In this document: positions 1 through 9,737 of the stretch, piece by piece
How the letters are laid out: each line of letters begins with the position of its first letter
Position numbering within the stretch: position 1 is the first letter of the stretch
Assembly: GCA_964035545.1 (NCBI GenBank)
Contig: OZ037769.1
Span: forward strand, 11,889,633 to 11,912,132
DNA: 22,500 nucleotides
Direction of reading: 5' to 3'
Source of the DNA: Bugula neritina
Lineage: Eukaryota; Bryozoa; Gymnolaemata; Cheilostomatida; Bugulidae
The notes under the pieces: generated by a model
The model's database searches: none
Seen by the model: only the letters and a program-made list of their open reading frames with translations
What the model was told of the DNA's origin: nothing
Program-made: the position numbers and the translations under genes

Positions 1-1284
1 AGTTTTAACCTTTGGTATTTTATCACACATGGCTCTATTTTCATAATCTGTCACCTCATTAGAATGGGTCAGTACACGGCATACCTATGCATGTATGTAA
101 GTGCAAAGTTTTATTGCATCAATTCTTATGATGTTATCTCTATTCACTTCATGAACTAGTCCTATCATTGCTTGACCGACAAACATTTCCATTAGCATCC
201 GTACCTGTTTTGTATTCATTGGGTGTATGATTTTAGGTCAGTGGCTGTTGACTGGAGTTGTGATGTTTAAAATAAAAGTTAGCTAGACTTTTTCGGGTAA
301 AATATTGTTCTAGCTTTAGGCATTCGATCATAATCACCATTATTATAGGGGAATTAATAACATAATTAGTAATACTAGAATAGCAAAACATAACTGTAAG
401 AAAATTCTTTACTACGGCAACTGAAGGACAGTGAACTGAGTCAAATAGTTTTCAGCATTACAGTTTATTATAATAACATGTACTAAAATTCAGTGGCATG
501 CTTGACAATAGATAGCTGATATCTTCACAAGCAGATCTCTTATAGGAAGTGTTATTGGTATTGTTATTGATAGCTAACTGCTTGCATTGGACTTCATCAA
601 CTCACTGACAAAGTTTGCACTGTAAAAGCAAGTCTAGGAGCATATAAAATATGATTGCAACATTTATCTATATATGCAATCATATAATATCCATAAAGAT
701 AAGGTAAATTAAGAGTAGCAACTATGAAAAATGTATTAAGTTTAAGTACGTATTGAAGTTGTTTTTCTATTTGTAGAGCATGTCATTGTATTTGATTTCA
801 ATATGTTACTCTGATTTGGAGATTTCAAATTCAAATTCAATAGGCGTAATACAATATATTTTCTTTTTTATAGACAGCTTTTGAAAGCAAATGTAAAAAA
901 GGTATTCCATTTGTTATGAGCATCATGCAATCTAAACGATTTGGCATATCATAGTTTTATGAATGACTTAAGATCAGCATGCACTCTGCATACATCAGTA
1001 ACAACACTTAACATGCATTTCAAGTGAGCAGCTTGTAGAAATAGGTATGTATGTAATACTGTTGTAGTTTTGCGCACTACTAAGTGGGGTGTTATTGTAT
1101 ACTCGAGTTATTGCTGCATATCTAACTATGAGGTTATGTAAAGAACCGATATAGTTAACGTTTATAAAAAACTGTATTGGACGTCTAATTAAACACAATC
1201 ACAGTCGTCAATAGTAGCAAAAGAATATAACATATCAAATAGTTACACAAGTTCCTAGTCTATCTGACAGTTATCCTTCAACTA

Positions 1285-1430
1285 AGGCTGGGCGCCAGAA
1301 TTGGTGCTGTATATATCCAAGAGGTTGGTCCTGATTGGCCAGTTTAAGGTTCCGGCGGTATCACTGCAGGGAGTGGTGGCAGTGCCGCGCAGGGCTGCGC
1401 TATTGCTAACGGAGTTGTAGTCTCTTGAAA
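1285..1430. other. GC-richer, CpG-bearing patch upstream of copy A
   Basis: Within an otherwise AT-rich region this patch contains several CpG dinucleotides (GGGCGCC, CCGGCGG, GCCGCGC), a TATATAT run near 1310 and an ATTGGCC (inverted CCAAT-like) motif near 1335. A donor-like CAG/GTACAT follows at about 1455. It could be a promoter or 5' untranslated exon for the transporter about 1.1 kb downstream, or an unrelated repeat fragment. No element settles the matter. Confidence 0.2.
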
Positions 1431-1633
1431 CGTTTTTACCTCATGATATAATACAGGTACATAGGTAGGGAGTACTGGGGGTATGCTTCTCACAGCCACT
1501 ACAATAAGGTTCTTTAAACCTAAATAGCTCTTATGTTTTGTATGCTTGGTTTACAGGCATAGAAAACATGACTATGACTAAATTAATGTTTTTTAATGTT
1601 TTATCAATTTTGACTATTGAATATTTTGCATTT

Positions 1634-1662
1634 GACAATGTGAACAATGTGACAATGTGAAG
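1634..1662. repeat. short tandem repeat (ACAATGTG unit)
   Basis: Three imperfect tandem copies of a unit of about 8-10 bases containing ACAATGTGA are visible. It is a minor repeat with no obvious role. Confidence 0.45.
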
Positions 1663-2570
1663 CAACACCAATATTTACCGTCTAGAGATTCATGAAATTG
1701 CTAATTTGGTAAAATTTTAACATGATACAAAGACACACACATTGAATTAGTTTACATACAGTTATTGGAGCTGTCCAATGTTATCTTTTCAGTATGGCAA
1801 TCATGCATCAAGTTACTCTGAAACCGGTCACAGTGGTGCTCAAAATATTAGTTCAGTTTGTTTAATAAAGTAAATAATGCATGAAAAGAAAATGTTTCTC
1901 TCATATCTATTCATAAACAAGTTGTTTTGTGTGTTAATGGTTACATGCAGTGAGTTACTGTTATATCAATTCTTCCACATTTATATTTGTTTGAAAATAA
2001 TATATATTTGGATATAAATAGTTTTTTCAAGGTTATAGAATCGTTAAATTTCACATTGCTTAGATATAAAACTAACTTATATAAAATGCTTTTTTGTTTG
2101 ATAAGAAAGTCGATTTGGATAAGTATCATATTATTTAAACAGCTATAATATATTTATTTAGAAATGAAAATAGATGTTATAGTATATATTTGAAGCATTA
2201 CTATATAAAGTTACAAACATACACATATAGTTGATGCTTTAAAAACCTAAAACATTATTTTGTACTGTTTTACATCATTTGACAACAAAATAAAAACAAA
2301 GTTAATTTAAATTGCATTGTAGGATTGTCTCGTATGAATAGAAACTGATTATTAATTTTATACTATAAGCAATAAAAACTATCACTTTGAAAGATACATT
2401 TTTATGTCAAAGAAATCTTCGTTACTGCAATACATATAACCATATCAACTATAATAGTTATTTCTCTGTTACTATTTTACTTATATGGTTAGTTTTTTTA
2501 TATATAATGAGAAAATAAGGTCTAATAACTATTTTAATTATATTAAGTTTTGTTTGCAAAGATATTTTAA

Positions 2571-2579
2571 TTTTTTCAG
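2571..2579 (+). other. probable splice acceptor before exon 1 of copy A
   Basis: A T-rich tract ending TTTTTTCAG sits immediately before the block that aligns with copy C. Copies B and C also have acceptor-like ends before their start codons (TTTTAG ending 5911 and GTTGCAG ending 9717). A shared acceptor just upstream of the initiation codon suggests either an untranslated first exon further upstream or trans-splicing of a leader. The sequence alone does not tell which. Confidence 0.4.
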
Positions 2580-2586
2580 AGTCATA

Positions 2587-4433
2587 TTGTCAAGACTTTG
2601 CACTAAACCTAATTTTCAGAAAGACAAAGGTTATGCATGGGTCATAAGTGTGGCTTCGTTTTTGTCACATTTCTCTCATATCGGATTTAGCTATGGCATT
2701 GCTGGTAACTTGACTATAGCTCATCAGCAGTTCTTCAACATTGACCTTCAGAAAGGAAGTCTGGCTGGATCTATACACTTTGGGGCACTTTTATTGCTTG
2801 GTAAGCATTTAATCAAAAAGTGTCACTATTAAAAGTTGCGGTGAATATATTATTAATTTGTTATTTAATCTTTATATTTTAGCATAAGAAAGTGGAAAAT
2901 TGCTATAGGTAAGTGAACTTTTCTACTATGATATAAAATTTTAGGTCCTTTGGCTTCTGCCATGATAAAGAAGTTTGGCTGCAGAGCTACCCAGATAACT
3001 GGAGGAACCTGCATTCTACTTGGCTTTGCTCTCTCAATACTGTCTAGACGGTTATGGCATGCTATCATTCTGTACAGCGTTCTTGCAGGTAGATAAAACT
3101 TTTAACATACTTTGGCTTAGTATAAATTTTGTACAGTGTCTATACAGGTTTACAGGAACGGTTATAGTTTTAATAATAATGTGTTCAATTGCTGTTTATT
3201 CCTCAAAATCAATCAGGTCAAACTAAAACAAAGTTTTGGTTTGTAGGTCTGGGCAGTGCCTTGTGCTTTAGTGCCAGCTCAACCATCCTCACTCTTTACT
3301 TTGAGCGGTTCAAGTACATTGCTTTCTCTTTATCATTCCTCGGAGGCTACATTGGAGTATCAACATGGCCTCTGACATCTCAATACTTGCTGAGCAAGTT
3401 TGGATATTCATATGCCATGGGAATTATATCCATTTTTACTGTCATCAATGTTTTTGCTGGAATTCTCTATGTTGAACCCCCAGCTCAAGTAGATTCAGGT
3501 AGTTTACAAAAGTCAAAAATAGATTAGTAATGTACTATAGCAATTATGAGGTAATGTTGCCTTATGCCTTTCTACAGTGATTCGTTTACTGTATTGGCTA
3601 TAGAGATGTATAATCGAAATGAGGTAAATGAATGTCAATTGTGATTATGTTATTGTAGCTTTTAGGATCATTGCTAGCTTATAGCACAGTATTTCAATAT
3701 GTATTGTTGAAAAGTTAAAAATTATGAATACATTTGAAAGTTTGCTCGTTACAAAGATAGCAACATAGTTGCCAGAGAGATAGCATTAGCTTTCAGTAAA
3801 TGACTTTTATATTCTATCGTTTGCTTGCATAAAGAAAAGGAAGCTACTTCTACAGGAAATGAGGTAAAACTGCCACACGACAACCCTGATACAGGAGCAG
3901 ATAACCAAGCTGTAAAACTTAGTGAGGTAAATAAAGATTCTAAATCTTGCCTGCATACATACCAGCTAATGGATATATTGTCTGACTACATGTTCTTTAA
4001 AATGGCTTTATTTTTTCTAAAGAGGGGCTGCTACAGATAAAATAGGCCAAAATTAACTAATTCTTAGCTAGCAATGTGATAGTGTAGTCTAACAATCATC
4101 AAAGTATAATTTTATATACATTTGAAAAGTATTATATGCGAAAGATTAAATTACTATAAGTTTTAGTTTTGAATTTACTGGAAGCATACTATGTCTCTCA
4201 AATACTTACATCAATGTAAATGACTGATAAAACATGCTTTTTATTGATTTGTTTTGCTTATAAAAGTCTGTTTTCAAAGTGACTTTTGCAAAAAGAGATT
4301 CTAATAAAAACTTTTTTAATTTTAGGAAAGCAAGGATGTAAAAGTTAACAAGATAGAGTCAGCTGACAAAATTGATGATTTTCAGAAATCCAAATTGATG
4401 CAGGAATTCAAAGACTTACTGAAACTACCAAAG
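2587..4433 (+). CDS. MCT-like transporter copy A, N-terminal half only (5 exons)
   Basis: This is a major facilitator of the monocarboxylate-transporter (SLC16-like) type. Exons are 2587-2800, 2945-3088, 3247-3498, 3835-3926 and 4326-4433, with phases 1,1,1,0,0. The lengths are identical to exons 1-5 of copy C. The protein has the MCT-type TM1 motif DKGYAW, GPLASAMIKKFGC before TM3, and the TM5 signature LYFERFKYIAFSLSFLG. It ends in the hydrophilic TM6-TM7 loop at EFKDLLKLPK, so about six membrane segments are encoded. There is no stop or frameshift, although exon 3 differs from copy C at roughly a quarter to a third of residues. Oddities: TTG (2587-2589) replaces the start ATG of copy C; an in-frame ATG at 2485 exists but reads through a likely acceptor (TTTTTTCAG, ending 2579); the exon 5 donor is AAG/GCATAT; exons 6-9 are absent. 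Reading through the GC donor stops at 4548-4550. It may be a half-transporter, an alternative 5' cassette or a young pseudogene. Confidence 0.7.
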
Positions 4434-4499
4434 GCATATTATTTAAAAAACAAAGTTACTAATTGCAAAAAGCTTTCTACCAATATATTTTATATTGGC

Positions 4500-4690
4500 A
4501 AATGGCTTTGGAGTCACTTGAACACTGGCTTGGTTTTACACACCTTTTAAATATGAATTAGTAAAACTATAAGTTTCTACTATTGCTAAGGTGTAGACCA
4601 TGGTACTTTGTTATGTGCTGATGAGGGGATAAATCCCGAAACAGCCGCTATACACAGATTGAGATATGTATATATATATATATATATTTA
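4500..4690 (+). repeat. dispersed repeat unit, copy 1, ending in (TA)n
   Basis: A unit of about 165 bases recurs at 6270-6445 with roughly 80% identity. The shared blocks run from AGTCACTTGA through ACACACCTTTTAAATATG, TAGTAAAACTAT and CCATGGTACT to the hammerhead-like core. Both copies run into a TA microsatellite at their right end. The arrangement resembles the terminal part of a retroelement that carries a ribozyme. The unit lies just inside what would be intron 5 of transporter copy A. Confidence 0.75.
4606..4663 (+). ncRNA. hammerhead-ribozyme-like motif (type I layout)
   Basis: The core CTGATGA (4618-4624) is followed by a short stem II (GGGG 4625-4628 with TCCC 4634-4637) and then GAAA (4638-4641). 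Stem III is short (A4641-U4651, A-U and G-C pairs, one C/A mismatch). The nucleotide at the expected cleavage position is A4652. Stem I pairs 4612-4617 with 4653-4658 (five of six pairs). After an internal loop, CTT 4606-4608 pairs with GAG 4661-4663. Minimal hammerheads with a very short stem III and a looped stem I are known from Penelope-like elements. The stem III mismatch suggests weak or lost activity. Confidence 0.6.
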
Positions 4691-4780
4691 AATATATCTT
4701 TACGAGCTAGTAATTTGATTATAAATAGGTATACGAGAAACATTGTTATTTATTACTTTATTAGGTAAAGTAATTACACT

Positions 4781-4812
4781 GATATTTCGGGTACCACTGT
4801 ACCCATCTTCAG
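4781..4812 (-). ncRNA. hairpin with hammerhead-like boxes, minus strand
   Basis: On the minus strand CTGAAGA (4812-4806) is followed by a perfect 6-bp stem, GGGTAC with GTACCC, around a 4-base loop, and then GAAA (4788-4785). The order resembles a hammerhead core, but one unpaired U lies before stem II and I see no clear stem III or stem I. It may be a decayed ribozyme or only a conserved structured end of a retroelement fragment in the opposite orientation. Confidence 0.3.
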
Positions 4813-4831
4813 AGTAGCAATATATATATAT

Positions 4832-4896
4832 GTTTGCGTATCTTAGTTTGAACGGTCCTTCACTGTGAAGGACCGTTCAAACTAAGATACGCAAAC
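4832..4896. repeat. perfect 32-bp inverted repeat with a 1-base centre
   Basis: Bases 4832-4863 are the exact reverse complement of 4865-4896, with T4864 between them. The right arm is coding sequence of the Penelope-like endonuclease that continues to 5160, so the left arm is an inverted copy of its start. Perfect identity implies recent formation, for example a template switch or snap-back at the 5' end of a truncated retroelement insertion. An artefact of library construction or assembly is an alternative. Confidence 0.85.
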
Positions 4897-5160
4897 CACA
4901 GATCATCATTTAAAAACAAGGAGAAAGCAAATCAAACAGAACTTAGCAAACACATTTGGCAACTAACTAACAAAAACATTAAGCACAACATAACCTGGAA
5001 AATATTAAGAAAAGCGAAACCATACAACACAACTACCAAAAGGTGTAATTTATGCCTATGGGAATGTTTCTTTATTTTATACAAACCTAACATGCGAAAC
5101 GAACTCTTATCAACCTGCCGACACTCAAAAAAATTCTTACTGTGCAACCACAAAACCTAG
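4864..5160 (+). pseudogene. Penelope-like element fragment, C-terminal end of the GIY-YIG endonuclease
   Basis: A single open frame of 98 codons ends at TAG 5158-5160. It contains FKLRYANHRSSFKNK, then TELSKHIWQL, WKILRKAKPY, KRCNLC and, near the end, MRNELLSTCRH with KKFLL. This order and these residues are characteristic of the downstream half of the GIY-YIG endonuclease at the C terminus of Penelope-like retroelements. The reverse transcriptase and the GIY-YIG catalytic start are missing, so this is a 5'-truncated insertion that begins at the palindrome. Its coding frame is intact, which suggests a young insertion. Confidence 0.85.
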
Positions 5161-5410
5161 AAACTCTGTAGCCTATTTATATTTTAAGTACTATAGTAAA
5201 TAATATACAAATACCCATAGAGAATAGTCACCCAACAAAAACTTCATGCATCTGCTATAAATTATGTTTTTACATTACATTATGGTTTTTTTATATATTA
5301 ATTTACACCTACAAACCTATATAACAATACAGCCACTGCTATGTCTTCGTTACGTTTTACCTTGTGTTTAGCATTTTGATTTTCTTAATGTAAAAATTTA
5401 AATTCGTCAA

Positions 5411-5461
5411 TATTGTGCCTGAGGAGTGCCAAATAGGCATGAAACTATTAGTAGTACAATA
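5411..5461 (+). ncRNA. hammerhead-like motif in the 3' part of the Penelope-like element
   Basis: CTGAGGA (5419-5425) fits the hammerhead core CUGANGA. It is followed by a 5-bp stem II (GTGCC 5426-5430 with GGCAT 5436-5440, one G-U pair) and GAAA (5441-5444). A clean 4-bp stem III (ACTA 5444-5447 with TAGT 5452-5455) leads to a cleavage triplet GTA ending at 5456. Stem I (TATTG 5411-5415 with CAATA 5457-5461) forms only if three bases (5416-5418) are left unpaired. Hammerhead ribozymes are known in Penelope-like elements, and the position in this element's 3' region fits. Confidence 0.6.
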
Positions 5462-5503
5462 AAACAACATCTATATAATTAAATTGCTCTTTTCCTCAAT
5501 AAT

Positions 5504-5821
<318 letters not shown>

Positions 5822-5911
5822 GTTTATATTTGCATTTTTGATTGCTTAAAATCATTACAAAGGCGTATTTGAATAGCTCCAGTGTTTAAAGGCGTAATGC
5901 AATAATTTTAG

Positions 5912-6134
5912 AACAGCAAATATGCCTCGACTTTGCACTAAGCCCAATCTCCAGAAAGACAAGGGTATGCATGGGTTATAGGTGTGGCATCATTTCCGTC
6001 ACATTTCACTCATGTTGGATTGAGTTACGGCATTGCTGGTAACTTGACTATAGCACATAAGCAGTTCTTCAATGTAGACCTTCAGAAAGAAAGTCTACCA
6101 GGAGCCATAAGTTTTGGATTTCTTCTAATTCTAG
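5912..6134 (+). pseudogene. MCT-like transporter copy B, exon 1 with frameshift
   Basis: The sequence aligns with exon 1 of copies A and C. It has an acceptor-like TTTTAG (ending 5911), an ATG at 5922, RLCTKPNLQKDK, and then a 1-base deletion in the following glycine codon (5964-5965 against GGC in copy C). The ATG frame reaches a stop within a few codons. The -1 frame continues with the TM1-TM2 sequence, including GLSYGIAGNLTIAH, to a donor at CTAG/GTATAC (6134/6135). No homologue of exons 2-8 follows. The frameshift and loss of nearly all exons make this a pseudogene; a sequencing error could explain the frameshift but not the missing exons. Confidence 0.9.
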
Positions 6135-6269
6135 GTATACACTGCATTATACTATATACATATTGAGATATTATACTCTCATTTATTGCTCAGCAGTGAC
6201 ATTAAATTATTGAGCACTCTAACCATGGTCACAAACTCAAGCTGCTAGCATTTAGCAATGCTCGTGACT

Positions 6270-6558
<289 letters not shown>

Positions 6559-6569
6559 AAACAGTGAGA

Positions 6570-7410
6570 TATAGGAAACAGCAAGAAACAGTGAGAAGAA
6601 CATTTGCAGTGCAATCGTTTTAAGCCTTCAAAGACGTTAGCTTTTAAAACAAATTGCCAGTTCTGCAGAGTTGCTTAACATTGGTGATTGTTTTTTAAAT
6701 TGAAAAATTACATAATTTTTGAAATCTCACTTTAAATGTAAGTGAAGAAACTAAACTCCATAAGCTAATATTTTGCTGTGATTATCTTTTTCTTATTTGT
6801 GTCAATTATATACCACTGTTGTTGACCTAAATAATTTTTGCTACACTAAATTACATGAAAATTGCTAATTCTTTAGTTGCTAAGAATACAGTTGTTATAG
6901 ATAATACAATAAAACTTTTAATATAATTAAAAAAATTGTAATTGCTCATTGAAAAAGTTATTAGCTGTTTCAATGACTATATATATCATACATCATTGTT
7001 GTGTTTTAACTATGGCTATGAAACGGTCTATAATGTGCTATGTGAAATAAACAAATTCAGCTTTACATGCAGGATAGTTAATTTTTCAATTTCATACACA
7101 CAAGGGAAAAGAAGTAAGGTCAGAGCAACTTCCCTCCTCTGTACATGCATGCCGGGAAGAGAATTTAACTCCAAGGTATCTATTTTACTAATACACTATA
7201 TTGACCAATATTTTTAATTTATTAAAAGAATGCAAGCTCTACTTCAACGTTCATCAAATATTTTGTTGGCTTCTTACACTTAATACAAGCTTGACTTTCG
7301 ATATGCGTTATTGTTGCAAACACAATGTTTTTCGTAACATAAAGAAGAACATTTGCAGTGCAGTCGTCCTAAGATTTCATATGTCTAAAACTGCTATATA
7401 TTTTGAAGGT
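6570..7410 (+). pseudogene. transporter copy B remnant: last codons of exon 9 and 3' flank
   Basis: The segment aligns with 15680-16530 downstream of copy C. Shared landmarks include CAGTGAGAA(G/C)AACATTTG (the stop-codon context of copy C), TTCTGCAGA..T..TCAACATT, the tract TTGTGTCAATTATA, CAATAAAACTTTTAA, CACACAAGGG, and TTAATACAA(G/A)CTTGACTTT. Copy B therefore retains both ends of the ancestral gene with exons 2-8 and nearly all of exon 9 removed. The open frames in this segment are incidental. Confidence 0.8.
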
Positions 7411-7448
7411 GTGTGTGTAGGTATGCGTGCAAGTATGTGTGTAGGTGT

Positions 7449-7955
7449 CAGGATTGGAGTAATTGTAGTTTGTAATTGTAATTGGTTGTAATTAATAACA
7501 TCTTTTCAAGTAATTGAAAGTAATTTGTAGTTGATGTATAAAAATCTAATTGTAATTGTAATTAATTACATAGCTAATGTAATTGATTTTTAGAATTACT
7601 TAATAACTACATAACAATTACTTCAAATTTTTAAATCTTATAAAATTCATATTTTCTCTGCCATGCTTACTGTTTAAATAAAAGTTCAGATTACTTAAAT
7701 GCCTATTGTATCACCCTACTAATTACTGTTGGAAACAAGGAAAGTTCTCCGCTGTTAAAATTGCTTGAGTAGTTATACTCCAAAAGTAAGATTACATAAC
7801 TTCTATTTGTGTCTTTTGAGAATAAAAGTAATTGTAATTGTAATTAATTACATTAATTTTTCAATGTAATTATAATTGTAAATGTAATTGGCAAATTTTC
7901 AGGTAATTGTAAATGTAATTAATTACATTAGAATGTAATTGACCCCAACTCTGGA
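7449..7955. mobile_element. hAT-like MITE rich in TGTAATTG repeats
   Basis: The left end reads CAGGATTGGAGTAATTG. The right end, reverse-complemented, reads CAGAGTTGGGGTCAATTAC, giving imperfect terminal inverted repeats of the CAG..TTGGGG type seen in many hAT-derived MITEs. GTAGGTGT (7441-7448) before the element and CTAGGTGT (7956-7963) after it form a likely 8-bp target duplication with one mismatch. The interior is made of TGTAATTG/TAATTACA units and codes for nothing. It was inserted into TG-rich minisatellite DNA. Confidence 0.6.
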
Positions 7956-8163
7956 CTAGGTGTGTATGTATATATGTATGTTTGTGTATGTGCGTATGTG
8001 TGTATGTGTGTATGTGTGTATGTTTTTTATGCGTGCATGCGTGTATGCGTGTACGAGTGTATGCGTTGATGGGTGTATGTGAAAATGGGTGTATGCGTGT
8101 ATGCGTATACGCGTGTATGTGTGTATACGTGTAAGCGTGTATGCGTGCATGTGTGTATACGTG

Positions 8164-8194
<31 letters not shown>

Positions 8195-8312
8195 GCATGT
8201 ATGTATGTATGTATGTGTGTATGTGTGTGCGTGTATGTGTGTGTGTATGTGTGTATGTATGTATGTATTATGTATGTAATTATATATGTATTTATGTATG
8301 TATCTATGTTGG
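7956..8312. repeat. (GTATG/GTGTATGC) minisatellite
   Basis: About 350 bases of GTAT and GTGT units with C-containing variants (GTGTATGCGTGTATGC near 8040-8150), ending in nearly pure (GTAT)n. Open frames rich in Y/V/C residues in one direction and T/H/I in the other are repeat artefacts. The flanking GTGTGTAGG at 7410-7448 is probably part of the same array, split by the MITE. Confidence 0.9.
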
Positions 8313-9717
8313 TATGCTTATGTTCTCATAGTCTAAAAATCTCACAGCTTTTGAAATGTCATATCGCAGATCGTGACTACATGAGAGCAAGTTAACCATT
8401 AAAAGGCTAAACCACCATTTGAAACTCAATTGTGAAAAGTAGGTACAATTTGCAAATATGTGAACAATAATAAGTTCCATTATGTACTATATATAAAGGT
8501 TTGTTTCTACTTTTGTCAATCGGCTGTATATTCAATTTTATTTAGTTAGTCAAATCTACAGATTTAGGATGCAGATTCAATAGAAATAAACTATAATGGC
8601 TCAGTTCAATTCATTAAGGTGCTTTTGTCCAAATAGATCATTGAAAGATAGTTATCGTTCAACATAGAACACATCTACAAATAAAATTTATACGAAAAAC
8701 CCAGGGAGTGGTTATTGCTCGGCATGCCCTTTATCTACAACAGTGAAGCAAGTGAAGTGCAATAAGTACAGGTATGCATGTACAATTTTGCTTTTGAATA
8801 ATGTCAGTATAGAAAGTACGATTTCCCACAATATATTATTATTGCATTTATATATGTTTATTATATACTATGTTTTCAACATTATGTTGTTTGGGGCAGT
8901 CTATAGTTGGAATTGCGAAGCGTTTGATGACAACAACCTGCATTGATTCGTACAGTCAGTTCCTTTATATATTACTGCTAATTGCATGGTTGCGTGGAAC
9001 ACAGATAATGCAAATGCTACCTACATTAACTCTGTTTACAACCAGATTACTTGAGTGTGTAGCAGCTGCTCTAATATTGGACTTAGCTGACATGCTGAAC
9101 CCAAATGTAGACTCATAGGTTTGCACTAAATAAACAAATTAAAAAGTTGAAACAGAGGTAGCCCTACTCCATTTCTTGCTGCATCTTTTGTAACTCATCT
9201 ACATTTGTAAATATATTTCAATAAAGCGGCATTGATGATTGAATTGTCAGTAGGCGCACAAAAATGCTATGCAAAAAAGGCATTAAGTTTCATTGGTACT
9301 ATCAGTCAGCCTATATTACTGCCACCCGATCAGGAAACGGCGGAGAAAGGTGAGAAAGTTAGCCTAAATCGGATTGAAATTATAAATATAGCCTGCAATA
9401 TAATATACACGTTTAGGTCAACCCTTCATGTAATAAAGCAACTGCTAGGCTAGTGTAGGTTCTTTTATACAAAAGTTTTCTCATTCCATCTTTCTTTTTA
9501 GATAGTTTTAAATACAAATACACAAAACCTATTGTAGTGCTAACAAATGCTTTACTCAAAATTAACACTGTTAGTTTAGAATTTGTAGACCGGATTTTTC
9601 AAATATGTTCTTGGCAAAAAAAGATACATAAATTGTACAAGATTTTGCTTTTAATGCATAAAAAGTGCAAATGTGCTATAGCCTAATCTTAATTAAATTT
9701 TTCACTGTGTGTTGCAG
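8313..9717. other. intergenic stretch upstream of copy C, no gene recognised
   Basis: Two moderately long open frames (8870-9118 and 9232-9453) resemble no protein I know and lack convincing exon borders. AATAAA-type signals occur near 9127 and 9221. ACAG/GTATGC at about 8770 could be a donor for an untranslated first exon of copy C, whose first coding exon has an acceptor at 9717. The promoter of copy C probably lies here, but no core element stands out. Confidence 0.35.
9711..9717 (+). other. splice acceptor in the 5' untranslated region of copy C
   Basis: GTTGCAG follows a T-rich stretch and precedes the ATG by 20 bases. Similar acceptors precede the homologous positions of copies A and B, which points to an upstream non-coding exon or a trans-spliced leader. 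Confidence 0.5.
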
Positions 9718-9737
9718 AAAAATTTAGACAAGTCATA

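Larger units (their letters stand above)
1..2480. other. non-coding AT-rich flank, no gene seen
   Basis: I find no exon, RNA gene or recognisable transposon here. The open frames are short, AT-driven and without recognisable protein character. The only compositional break is a GC-richer patch at about 1285-1430. A small tandem array of the unit ACAATGTG lies near 1634-1662. The stretch lies upstream of transporter copy A and could contain its promoter and an untranslated first exon, but nothing in it decides this. Confidence 0.5.
4831..5470 (+). mobile_element. 5'-truncated Penelope-like retroelement insertion
   Basis: The element runs from the palindrome through the endonuclease tail and about 300 bases of 3' untranslated sequence. 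It includes a hammerhead-like motif and ends near the (TA)n tract that starts at about 5504. It lies in the gap created by the loss of exons 6-9 of transporter copy A and the promoter-proximal side of copy B. The right boundary is uncertain because it merges with the microsatellite. Confidence 0.65.

Noticed and set aside
2865-3068. Minus-strand open frame overlapping transporter exon 2
   Set aside because: It is the antisense shadow of copy A exon 2, whose + strand reading matches copy C residue by residue.
4932-5153. Minus-strand open frame in the Penelope-like region
   Set aside because: It is the reverse of the endonuclease tail, which is clearly the coding sense on the + strand.
7956-8395. 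Y/V/C-rich and T/H-rich open frames, and a possible regularly spaced array
   Set aside because: The sequence is a GTAT/GTGT minisatellite. There are no distinct spacers between conserved repeats, so it is neither a CRISPR-like array nor a gene.
8870-9453. Two moderately long + strand open frames as a possible gene
   Set aside because: No recognisable motif, no matching splice sites and no sensible order of domains. Composition is like the surrounding DNA.
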